NCBI GenBank assembly: GCA_022925895.1
Contig: JAKSYS010000600.1
Location: 1-39,229, forward strand
DNA length: 39,229 nt
From: Fragilaria crotonensis
Lineage: Eukaryota > Bacillariophyta > Fragilariophyceae > Fragilariales > Fragilariaceae
Direction of reading: 5' to 3'
Positions 1-10,107 of the stretch are shown piece by piece; the first letter of the stretch is position 1; each line of letters opens with the position of its first letter. The position numbers were made by a program, and so were the translations under genes. The notes beneath the pieces are model-generated. The model ran no database searches and was not told the origin of the DNA. It was given only the letters and a program-made list of their open reading frames with translations.

Positions 1-2756
1 AGTATGCATACTCAATCGTGGCACAAAGCCTGCCGTGACAAACGCAAAGCATGTTTCCTCGACGCAATGATTTAAAGGTTGCAAATCATACGGAATCGGG
101 TCTAAGCGATGGTTGGAATCCATAGAGACCATTGGATGAGATTTGAGATTATCAGGCAAAGTCGTATTCATTATAATGAATCTCATCAGTAGAATCTATC
201 ACATCGACTCGCAGTTCTAAACTCTTCTTTAATATGATGAGCACCGATGGCTTTCGGATTGATTACTGGGTCACGTTATTTCATGGTGCTGGCCTGAGGA
301 CAAGCTATTCCAAACTCCAGCAGCGTAAGCTTAAAGGGCATACAGTCCCGGTCCAGCACTAACAGAACATATGTCGACTAAGCCCACAGATATACAACTC
401 AGTCTTTGTATTACATCAAAGCATAAACACGTAAACCAGTCGCTGATTTCGCTCTAGTATATATTTATCCTTTTACCACACGAACATGGCTCGGACGTGC
501 ACCACGTTCGTTTGTAGCATTATCACGCTGCATGACTCACTGCCAATGGCTTACGATCTCGAAATAGTTCCTCCATAGACATTTCCTCCTCGACAGGTTC
601 AATCATTTCTGTGTTGGCTTCTGCCATTGGCAGCATCAACAATTCCAGCAACTTCGGCCAAGCGTATTGCCCGTTCAAAGGTGTGAGCTTTCAGCCCGGT
701 AGTGTCGACTGTAGACTTCATCTTCACCCTCGACATTTTCAATTTTTGATTGAGGGTTGAACATCCAGTCCAGTGTGATTGGAAGTCCCCTTCGCAATCG
801 TGATCGCCAATGGTTATGGCGTAAGACCTGGTTTCCACAGTAGAGAATGAGACCTTTGTCGGACGAGTAGTTTTAGTTGTTTCTGCGTGACATTCCGTTT
901 GTTGTCGCTTCTTCCCAGGTTCTATTGAGAAGCTATACGGTTGGGCGGAGCGGGCAACGCGTGGAATTTCTTCTTCTTGACGACCCTTCGTCGATACCAG
1001 TTTGTTGTAAGAGATATCTGAGGTCGTCGGTGATCATGCTAAGCTCAAAGCTTGACATCTCGAGGCTTGACGTCATGTCAAACGAAGACGAGGAGAAAAA
1101 CGATTCGTCAATTGAAAATCGCTAATGCTGTCCTCCAGCTGCTCCTGTGATAGATGTCTCATGTTTCAAGAAGCGAAATGAGTTATGATTTCAACTGAAT
1201 GACAGGAAGAAAGTGGCCGTGGTCGAGGGCTAGCAGGAGCAGGTAAGGTGGGTGTGAGCTCCTCGAATATGTACCTGCGTGAAATCGACGTAACAAATAT
1301 ACATATGCAGAGTTATAACGCTGCACGCTGCAAATAAGAATCAACTGGAAGTCTGACGGGGCCTTTCACAAGTACACACAGAAATTAGGTGCAAACGCAC
1401 ATATTGTTGAACAGGTGTGAAAATGGTATAGAGGTACTTGTACCCACCAGATACATCTTCTACGCACTTGAGTCGTATGACGTATGAATAATATATATCT
1501 AATCGTGTTCTACGCCTGTGCGTGGGCAGTTGTTCAACTTCGAAACATGGATACCACGAGTATGAAGCTCCAAGAAAGTCATCTTACGCGATTGCATCGA
1601 CACCGATTCAAGTTCTGATAATGTACATATATCGAAAGAGTCACAACTTCACAAACGTCGGCATCTGAGACTTGGAACGAATTCCTATCCTACAGGTACC
1701 TGGTACTTGAGAACTTAAGACTCTTACAATTAAAAGGCAGAAAACTACATAGATATGCGGAGTTCTGAATGGAAGTTGTATTCGTATTATAACATAAAAT
1801 CACACTGCTCGAACGCCCGAGGTTGCTGTAACTTGAAAGCATGACGACCCTATACTTCGATACTCAGAGACTCAGAGCTTTGCGTTGAGGTTGTACTCGT
1901 AATACGACATCAACTTCACAGCTCGAAAGCGCTGAAAGTGTCGTCATATCCCGGGGTAAAGTGCGAGAACGGAAAGTACGACACAAGCACATTACCAGAA
2001 TTCCCCCATGCCGAGAGCTTAACACTTATTCGAGTGTCTGAACTCCACAGGTTCAAGGTGCACCACGACATTTAGGTCCGAACCTGATTGCCACTTCACA
2101 CAATATTTATGGAACTAGAATAGCTATCTGGTATAATTAAGTAGCAAAGATTTGTATAGAGATAGTAAATCGTTGCCCTACTGAATGACAGAATTTGAAT
2201 TCGATGCAACGACGAATACAATTAACTGGCTACGACAAGAGGACTTCCTATTGATTTCACATAGGGAGTGTTTGCTAGTAGGACGACTAAAGAGCTAAAC
2301 GGTAAACGGGAGCCCGTCAATGTCCCTTTTCGAGCCGGTCAAATGATCTAAATAAATCGACTTCGTGAAATTAACCAAGATATCAGCCAACCATGTACTT
2401 TTTATGGGATAAAATATACCTCCAGAATCTCATCTCCGGATGGTATTCGTAGAGACAGTGATGTAGAACCTACTCAAAAAAAGATTGACCGGCTCGAAAA
2501 GGGGACACAGACGGGCTCCACAAACTCTACTATGCATACCTGGTACCGTAGTCGACTCCTGAGTGGATGGAGTAGCATGATAGCTAGTAGCAAGCACTGT
2601 AACCACTTCCTACTAATGTACCAGGAAGGTCCGGCCATACCTAGGGAATCGTGAATAAGACGAAAACAGGTGATACCCTGGAGGTGAAAATCGCATCCAT
2701 TCTGAGTCTTGGTGACGCAACGTGAAGCATAGGCTGGCGCTATTATCATGTGAATG
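1..2756. other. Left spacer, no supported gene
   Basis: No reading frame here has a recognisable domain or a convincing length. The only coding-like stretch is on the minus strand at about 545-838, where two overlapping frames give plausible protein (one ends MEELFRDRKPLAVSHAA then stop). They are joined by a frame change, so this may be a transposon relic. The rest is AT-rich with scattered GGTACC/CTGGTAC motifs, for example near 1690 and 2537. Confidence 0.5.
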
Positions 2757-2774
2757 GTGCAAAGTGAAAAATTG

Positions 2775-3041
2775 CTGACGGTCAGTGAAAAATTGCTGAC
2801 GGTCAGTAAAATTTACGGTCAGTAAAATTTGCTGACGGTCAGTAAAAATTGCTGACGGTCAGAAAGAAATTGCTGACGGTCAGAAGAAATTACTGACGTA
2901 AGAACATACCATGTGTCCACGAAAGCTTCTTAAAGACAAATCAGATTTACTGACGGTCAGCAATTATTACTGACGGTCAGCAATTTTTGCTGACGGTCAG
3001 TAAATATTTACTGTCGGTCAGCAATTTTTACTGACGGTCAG
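2775..3041. repeat. Two-armed array of near-palindromic CTGACGGTCAG units
   Basis: The 11-mer CTGACGGTCAG is palindromic except for its centre base. Units begin at 2775, 2796, about 2812 (truncated), 2832, 2852, 2873 and 2893 (partial), and then at 2950, 2970, 2990, 3011 (one mismatch) and 3031. Spacing is 20-21 bp throughout. In the left arm the unit is flanked as TTG-unit-TAAAA; in the right arm the flanks are reversed (TTTA-unit-CAATTT), so the array is a large inverted repeat with its centre near 2900-2945. It sits at the left edge of the Harbinger-type element and is probably a subterminal binding-site cluster for an element protein. That function is inference. Confidence 0.85.
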
Positions 3042-3066
3042 CAATTTTTTACTTACGAGGAGAAAA

Positions 3067-3200
3067 CCTTGCCGGCTCGTTTGCATCGACCAATCGAGCT
3101 ACAAATCTCGCAATACATACAATTTGGAAAATCTCTGACGCATATCTGACGACGGTCACAAACTTAACAGCTGAAACGTGCTTGGGCGGACCTTCCAGAT
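3067..3200 (+). repeat. Left copy of a flanking direct repeat
   Basis: This stretch is similar to 7880-8019 in the same orientation. Both begin with an ACCTTG-CGGCTCG block, carry a weakly matching middle (CTCGCA and AAACT-AAC islands), and end with GCTGAAACGTGC followed by GGACCTTCCAGA. The pair brackets the transposase gene and its neighbour about 4.8 kb apart. Just upstream of both copies is a short-repeat array with an ACATACCA motif inside it. Confidence 0.6.
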
Positions 3201-3820
3201 GACTATCTCATACCATAGTGGCGTAGCGGCTCTGACAACTCCAGACTCCAGGATGTAGGGCAATACGGGCGAAGTCGTGAATAGAGGAGATGCGCGCCCG
3301 TCGGGAGGGAAACAAGTTCCGATCGAGGTCTGGCTGGCACAAAATTGGATGTGCCGGCGTGGTGGTGACACGGCTGACGTCTGTAAAAAAATTGCTTTCA
3401 GGGAAAAAATTTGCTTACGGAATGAAATTGCTCACGGCCGATCCTTACGGTAAACAAACTTGCACCCCAAAACAAGACTTGCAGCGAGTTTCTTTTTTCC
3501 AGTCCTTATGTGAGAAAACTGATCCACAAAAATTGCTGCAAGTTTTGAGGCACCGGGTTACTTCCTCAATTTCCACACAACTTGCTGCAAGTTATGTGGG
3601 GTCCGGGTTTCAACAAAACTTGCAACAGGCAACCAAGAAAGATATCATCTCAAAATGACGCATTGTTGCTGCCAACACCTTGACGTAGGGCTATTGCTTG
3701 CGCAAGTGACATTTGTTGACTTCTGATTCATCTTACATATCAAGATGAGCAGGAGATTCACTGAATCACTGAAGAAGAAGATTACTGTGGTGAACAGGTC
3801 ATTTTAAAACAAGCAGAGAT

Positions 3821-5485
3821 TTGGGACCAAGCGATCCATGCCCAATTGACGAATCTGACTGTTACAATGAAGAAGGTTCTTTCAATCTTATTCAGTATGA
3901 AGAATACATCAAGCGAGAGGAAGAGGAGGCTGTCTTCAAGAGAAATGTTCGCTTTCTCACGTTGCTGGTGCAGTTGTTTGAATATTCCAGAAGAAGGAGA
4001 AAGGCAAAGGCTGTTCGTCGACATATACTAAAACCCCCGTGAAGCGAGCTCGAATCCGCCATCCAAAATTCTTTACGGATCCAGCAACTGGGGTTCTTCA
4101 CTCAGTCACACCAGAGTTAGTCTTTGGTGGATTCTATACATTCAAGATCCAAAACCTGAGAATGCTCAGTGGTCCAAGACATTCAGAAGGCGACTTCGAT
4201 TGCCGTATGAATCGTATCTCAAGTTGCTTCAGATGGTCAACGATGAAAAAGATGATCCTAGTGATTGCTTTTTCCGATGGTTAGAGTCTGGAGTCTCAAA
4301 CAGGAAAGTCAGTCCTATAGAGCTCTTAGTGTTGGGCTGTTTGCGCTATCTTGGTAGGGGTTGGACATTCGATGATATTGAGGAGTCGACATTCATTAAC
4401 AAGGACGTCCAATGGGTTTTCTTTCACAAGTTTGTGGAGTTTGGAGCCACGAAACTCTACCGAAAGTACGTGTCGGCGCCATCAACTTTGGAAGAATTAC
4501 GAGACTGTGAGTCGGAGTATCAGAGCGCTGGTTTCCCGGGTTGCTTGCATTGGAAGTACCGATGCAACACGTTCCACTGGAGAAGGTTTCATATGGCTTG
4601 AGGCAGGCTCATCTTGGATACAAAATGTCGACTACCACTCGTACCTATAACTTGACCGTTAATCACCGTCGCAAGATCTTGCACACTACAGCAGGGCACC
4701 CAGGTTGGTCGAATGACAAAACGCTTGTACGCTTTGACTCCTTTATGAATCAACTCAGAGATGGTGAGTTCAACTCCTCCATGTCGTTCGTCTTGTCGAC
4801 TAAAGATGGAAGAGACGTCACTATGAAAGGTGCATACATCATCGTTGACAACGGTTACCATAATTGATCAACTACAGTGCCGCCTCTCAAAAATTCGATG
4901 AATCGAGCTGAGATCAGATTTTCACAATGGTCAGAGTCTTCGCGAAAGGACGTCGAGTGCACCTTCGGAATTCTGAAAGGTCGGTGGAGAGTCCTAAAAC
5001 AGGTATAAGAATGCACAATACTGAAATTGCCGACAACATTTGGATGACGTATTGTGCGCTTCACAACATGCTACTTGACGTTGATGGACTAAGTGTTGGG
5101 TGGAACAATGGAGTGCCATCGCAATGGGAGTTGGACGATGGCAAATTTGATGAAAGTGATCTTCCTGATTCTATCCGTCCTCGGCTGATTAACCCAAGCA
5201 AATGAAGTATTACGAGCCTGTACATACGATGGGAGCTCGTTTGGATACCAGCATGAACAAGGGGATATGAATGATGGCGAGAATTGCGACGAAAATATTG
5301 AAAGCGAAGTTCAATTTAGCGATGTCGTTGGAGACCGGACTGCAGTAAGTGAGATTTCATTGAAGGTACTTCGATCAATTCTTATTGGGCATATTGATGT
5401 TTCCTTCCAAAACAACAAGGTTGTATGGCCGACAAGACTTGCATTGAAACCTCGACATGTTCCAAGGACAGTGATTGACAAGTAA
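3821..5485 (+). pseudogene. PIF/Harbinger-type transposase (DDE_Tnp_4-like), frameshifted
   Basis: This encodes the DDE transposase of a cut-and-paste element, but the frame is broken several times. In order: an N-terminal Lys/Glu-rich region (about 3821-4120); the helical segment with LPYESYLKLL and ELLVLGCLRYLGRGWTFDDI (about 4195-4380); the first catalytic Asp in IGSTDAT (about 4545-4570); LTVNHRRKILHTTAGHPG (about 4650-4705); the second Asp in IIVDNGYH (about 4838-4861); the catalytic Glu in VECTFGILKGRW (about 4951-4985); and a C-terminal part with MTYCALHNMLLDVDG and VVWPTR. Frame changes lie near 4120, 4545, 4705, 4865, 4995 and 5197, so no functional protein is expected from this copy. 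The family call rests on the DDE motifs and is firm; whether every break is biological is not. Confidence 0.85.
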
Positions 5486-5539
5486 AATCGTAGTTAAGAC
5501 CAGTACGACATCTTCCTAATTATAATTAGTTCAACTTCA

Positions 5540-7401
5540 TCAAAGAATTGCAGTAGAACCGCCATAATCTTCGTCGTCGGATTCTTCGTAACATGCGGCG
5601 CGAAACTTTTCTTGCTTGTTGACGCTTTCGGCGTCAAAACAGTCTTGACACCACCATGACATTTCCAATTTCCTCTTCTCCGAGCAACAAATGGTGCAGA
5701 CGTATTGCTTGCATTTGTGGCACTTGTAGTGTGTGACGGAGCATTCAGCACAGACCAGCCAGGTCCATTCGTTGTGTTGTTGGAGAAGTCTCCACATGTG
5801 ATTGTGCTACCGCTGTCGTCGGTGGCTGAAATGCAACAGCAACAACAGACATCGGAGGTTCTGTAGAAAAATCATTCTCCTCTTCAACGTTGGGATGCTT
5901 GTCAACAACTTTCACTTGTTTGTTGTGATGCTCCATAATGTTGTTCTCATCGAGTTTGCGTTGGTGCTGCCTGAGCATCGCATTTCGTCTTTCAATTTCC
6001 TCTTCTTGTATTTTCTTCAAATTTGTCTCAAGCAGCAAAATACGTCGTTCGTGCTCATCCATAATTTGTTTCACCTCATTGGCTGCTCGTCCTTCCTTCA
6101 GTCGGCAGTAATCCGAATGCAACCGGTCACTTTTCCGAGTCAGGAGGCAATCTCATCCCTCACCATACAAATCTCAATGCTTCTCTGTTTCTGAAGTTCT
6201 TTTTCCAAAAACTCGTACTGAAACAACTCCATTGTCTGCGTCATAAATAAAAGCTTTTCTCATCGGCGGCGGTGTCTTCTGTTGGAGTTGGAGATGCGAG
6301 TCCGCTAGATGCCAGCCAGTCCGCTAGATTCTGAAACCTGTCGCTTCCTTCCAGAACGAGAACGCGACACAGACGTTTCCAAAACTTCACAAGGTTTCTT
6401 CATTCCTCCTGATTTCATTGCTCTGCGCGAATTGATATTTCTTCCAAATGCTGTGTCAGTTTTGCTTCCGTAAACAGCGAGGACTTCATCATCGCACCGT
6501 CTTGGATCGGGAGGTGACCCCAAAGAGACCATGCGAAATCCCTTGAAAAAGTAATTGTGAGGGACCGGTGCTGTGACGTCAGATTCATCAGCACCTTGTA
6601 GGATTGCGCTATCCGTAGACGTTGATGTAGATTCCCTTTGTTCAATGTTGTTATTATTTCTGTTACTACCGGTTTCGGCATGAGACGTGATTAGTCTTCA
6701 TATGGTGTGCCGCAGCAATGCTTTTAAAACAAATAACCGCCCATGTGACTTACCTACTACAGCTGTTGCCTCCTCACGGAACATGGCACCAAGACACCAA
6801 TTAAGATAGTCATCATAATTTGTTCGGAAGGGATCGATGCAAAGTCTTTGTATGGCGATTGACTCGACATCACGAGTGCTTGCATCTTCTTATAATTCAT
6901 CAGCACTTCCTTTGCGAGTTGAACCATTGTCCTCCCAGTAATAGGGATTCATTGGTGAGTGACTTCTGGTAAAGCAGCCTCTTCTCAATTGAGGTATCTC
7001 CCACAAAAATGTGGATATTTCCTTGTCGGTGTAAATTTGGAGGAACTGTGAGAGTGGCCTCCAAAGTGGCGCTGAGATCAACTGCAGAAAGAGACCTTCC
7101 ACCAGGCCCAGCAGATGCATACAATCCTTTGAACTTGTTCAGTCCAAGAAGAAATTGATCTGCATAACAGACAAATATCGTCGTCATCGTTGTCTCCAAA
7201 GCAAAGCTTCATCATGAGCTTTTCCATTACAGGTTCAGTCATGGCAACACCGCCACCCGCAATCGAAGGCAAATCATAACAGGCAAAAGCGATGAGAGAT
7301 TGAAACTCCATGAGGAGCTTCTTGCTGACATTTGTCCCACCTGTACGACTCGCCTTCTTCGTTTTCCCAGTATGTGGCAATGATGGAGGTGGCTCCGACA
7401 T
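5540..7401 (-). pseudogene. Second gene of the Harbinger-type element: coiled coil plus Cys-rich finger, disrupted
   Basis: I do not recognise this family. From the N-terminus on the minus strand (ATG at 7401): a Pro/Lys-rich start (MSEPPPSLPHTGKTKK), an ordered stretch with YDLPSIAGG and an Asp run, then LLGLNKFKGLYASAGPGGRS in a shifted frame (about 7080-7190). There is a possible exon end with donor GTAAGT near 6760, then a basic Ser/Arg-rich part (about 6310-6640), a Glu/Arg/Gln coiled coil (about 5900-6230) and a C-terminal Cys cluster, with CAECSVTHYKCHKC then CTICC and WWCQDC (about 5600-5760), that looks zinc-binding. At least three frame changes are needed to join these, near 6140, 7160 and 5760. 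Its tail-to-tail place beside the transposase and inside the same repeats suggests it belongs to the element. It could instead be a host gene into which an element landed. Confidence 0.45.
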
Positions 7402-7660
7402 GGTGCAATGAAGTAAATAACAAAGTGATGCCAAACTCCAAGGGTCATTTTGCGCACTGCTCGTAGTGCTCTTACTATGTTCTACTGAAAAGAATAAAGG
7501 ATATACATGCGTTGATAATTTAGATATTAGTATGGTAAGATTTGTTTGGTTTAAAAAACGCAAGGAAGGGTTTCCACAAAACCTACAACGAAAGTTGATG
7601 CAAGTTATGTGGAAGCAAGTTTTGTTTCCCTTAAGGCTCGGTCTCGCAAATTTATTGTCA

Positions 7661-7872
7661 GCAGATATTTGCTTACAAAATTTGCTTTCGGGACTGTGTT
7701 TTCTACGTAAAGACATACCAATTTTCAAACACCTAAACAAAATTTACTTACACCAGCAAAGAAAAATTGCTTACAAAAATCAAATTTGCTTACAGAAAAA
7801 GTTTGCTTACAAAATTTGCTTCCCGGCATGATTTGCTTACTGATTTTGCTTACTGTCAAGAAATTTGCTTAC
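7661..7872. repeat. TTTGCTTAC short-repeat array at right side of the element
   Basis: About ten copies of TTTGCTTAC or close variants occur, with GCTTAC cores near 7671, 7746, 7769, 7788, 7805, 7835, 7848 and 7867 and variants at 7684 and 7818. Spacing is 13-19 bp in the dense part. The array occupies the same relative position beside the right direct repeat as the CTGACGGTCAG array does beside the left one, but with a different unit. A few TTGCTTAC-like motifs also occur near 3385-3440. Confidence 0.65.
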
Positions 7873-7879
7873 AATGAAG

Positions 7880-8019
7880 CAACCTTGGCGGCTCGGATGG
7901 ATCATTACAATTGCTAAAATTCTCGCATGATCAAGCAAATCAGACAAGGCTGGCGCGCAAACTCAACTGCCCCAAACGGTACGGCTGAAACGTGCATGGG
8001 CCGGACCTTCCAGATTCCA
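7880..8019 (+). repeat. Right copy of the flanking direct repeat
   Basis: Partner of 3067-3200, same orientation. The two ends are well conserved (ACCTTG-CGGCTCG and GCTGAAACGTGC...GGACCTTCCAGA) while the middle has diverged. A direct rather than inverted arrangement is unusual for the ends of a TIR transposon. The two copies may be ends of separate related elements rather than ends of one. Confidence 0.6.
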
Positions 8020-9254
8020 GACTACCCCGCATAGAATACCACGGTACTGTGAATCACCAGCATTAATGAGGCATTAGTACTGCACTGCTACTAGATTTGG
8101 ATTTAGGCTCCCTTTCTTATCATATAGTAGTTATCAATAAAAGCATTGATAATCTTGGTAGCGAAGTTCACTATCCATGTACAGAATATATATGGTCTAT
8201 TGCAGCATCAGATGCCAAGCCTCCTCGGTTTGCAGTGATGGTATCTGATGATTCTTGGAAGGTTGGATGGATTAGGTACATCCTGGCCTGGGAATCCCAA
8301 ACTTGGAGCACTGTCACAGCATTCTGGTGGTGAATATTGACACATGCAATTAAAAGTCCCTGCGCATCATTCTTGCAAGCATCAACCAATATGTGGGCCT
8401 TGAAGATCCTATTGTTGGCAAAGTTGTTTTGACTTAAATGTCATGCAATTTGCCACAGGACTTCATGTGTTGTTAATTTTATTGTCTCCTCTGCCAACAC
8501 TGTCTTTTGATTGTATACAAACCCAATCTACAGTCTGCAAACACATATTCAACTTTTTGCTTTGTGGTCAGGAAACCCATCACCTGAGCAATGAGCAAGC
8601 GGGTTGCAACAACAGCCACTTGATTGAAATGAATTGTCTTGCTTGATATCTGGTGTCCTGTGTTGCAACTCTTTCCATCAACAGTGTGTCTTCATTGCTT
8701 TGTGTGCATACAAGGCAACCATCTAGGAAGAAGGTCGCGTTGTGCAAGATGCTTGGGGAGAATACCTGTCTTTGGTACCTCTTGAATTTGTGTATGGGTA
8801 GTTGTCCATGCATTTCATACCAAACAACCCAGCACAATGATACGGCATGAGGCCTCTGCAATACAAAAGTGCTCTTCATTGTTCCTTGGAATAATTCTTG
8901 ACATGGTCCTTCCTCCTCTTCCCTTTTTCTTCGTCAATCATATCTACTAATTGCCAAATACATTTTTACGTTTAGCTATTTAGTAGCTACAGTTCAATGT
9001 TTTACACATGGTACATTATTAGGGTAATAGTAAAGTTAAACTTGTATAGTAGTAACCTTACCCTTGTTGAAATTGTGGTGAAGGGTAATTACTTCACCCT
9101 GCCAAGGCCCACTAGTAGAGTGGTACTACTAGCTTCTTAGACTCGAATCCTGCCACGACCGCCACTCTTGCACCTACCGGCCTGCTGTACTCCGTGTACT
9201 CATACATCAATACAGTTGCCCTATAGTAAAGCATGACAATGTGTGACCTACCAT
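8020..9254. other. Spacer with a possible coding relic on the minus strand
   Basis: Two minus-strand frames (about 8580-8879 and 8171-8389) give protein-like text, for example DGCLVCTQSNEDTLLMERV and ITANRGGLASDAAIDHIYSVHG, separated by a frame change. I cannot assign a family, and they may be remains of a transposon. The remainder up to the end of the 2-oxoglutarate dehydrogenase gene is AT-rich and shows nothing recognisable. It presumably includes that gene's 3' untranslated region. Confidence 0.35.
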
Positions 9255-10076
9255 CTAACTTTCTGAATCCTTCGCGGGGCCAAAGACACCATCCAGAATG
9301 CGCTGATATTCGGCGATGGACCTTTCCCATGCCCGTCGCGGAGCAGCGCTCACCTGTCGACCGACGTAACGAACTCTCTTCTCGTTCTTGTTGATCTCGC
9401 GCGTCGCTGTCATGACTCGTGGGTTGACGTAGGCAAAGGCACCCATATTCTTCGGCTCCTGCTGCGCCCAAACGATTTCCGCATTTGGGTATTTGACAGC
9501 GCTTTCAGCAACTCGATCAAAGGCAAACGGAGCAATTTGTTCGAGACGAACCAATGCAACATTGGTTATGCCACGTCGTTCTCTCTCCGTCAGCAACTCG
9601 TAGTAAATCTGCCCCGTGCAAAAGACGAGGGTTGTAACTTTCTCTGCATTTTGGACTATAACTTCATCAGTCTCATCCAAGACACGGTGAAATGTTGTTC
9701 CTGGAGCCATATCCTCCAACTTAGACACGCAGCGCTTGTTTCGGAGCAAATTCTTGGGCGATGCGACGATCAGTGGCTTGCGAAAGTCGCGATGAATCTG
9801 ACGCCTCAAGCAGTGGAAGTAGTTCGCAGGCGTCGTGCAATTGACAATCTGCATGTTCGTCTTTTGGATCTGCATGCGCTCATCTTGAGCCATGGGAGGA
9901 ACAAAATGTGGATCCTCGTCAACTTGCTGCAAGAATCGCTCGAGACGGCAAGAGAATGTTCTGCACCTTGACCATCATATCCGTGAGGCAAAAGCATGAC
10001 TAGACCAGACTGACGGAGCCATTTGTCTTCTCCAGCGCTGATGAATTGGTCGATCATTGTTTGCGCGCCGTTCACA

Positions 10077-10107
<31 letters not shown>

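Larger units (their letters stand above)
2766..8019. mobile_element. Degraded two-gene PIF/Harbinger-type DNA transposon
   Basis: The interval holds a PIF/Harbinger-type transposase on + and a second gene on -, arranged tail to tail with only about 55 bp between their stops. Harbinger elements usually carry a transposase plus a second protein, typically Myb/SANT-like; the second protein here does not look like Myb. Short-repeat arrays and the direct repeats at 3067-3200 and 7880-8019 mark the outer limits. Motifs such as GCAAGTTATGTGG and GCAAGTTTTGTT recur near both inner edges (about 3540-3640 and 7575-7645), partly in inverted orientation, so they are candidate terminal-repeat remnants. 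I could not fix exact ends or a target-site duplication, and the boundaries are approximate. Confidence 0.6.

Noticed and set aside
877-1125. 82-codon plus-strand frame
   Set aside because: No homology I recognise, no splice context, and a length expected by chance in a 39-kb window.
2775-3041. CRISPR-like regularly spaced repeats
   Set aside because: Units are 11 bp with about 10-bp AT-rich, non-unique spacers, arranged in mirrored arms, in eukaryotic DNA with no cas genes.
3290-3658. 122-codon plus-strand frame
   Set aside because: It runs through TTGCTTAC-like and GCAAGTT repeats at the transposon edge and has no protein-like features.
9125-9170. T-loop-like GACTCGAATCC suggesting a tRNA
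   Set aside because: No matching T-stem, anticodon arm or acceptor stem could be found around it on either strand.
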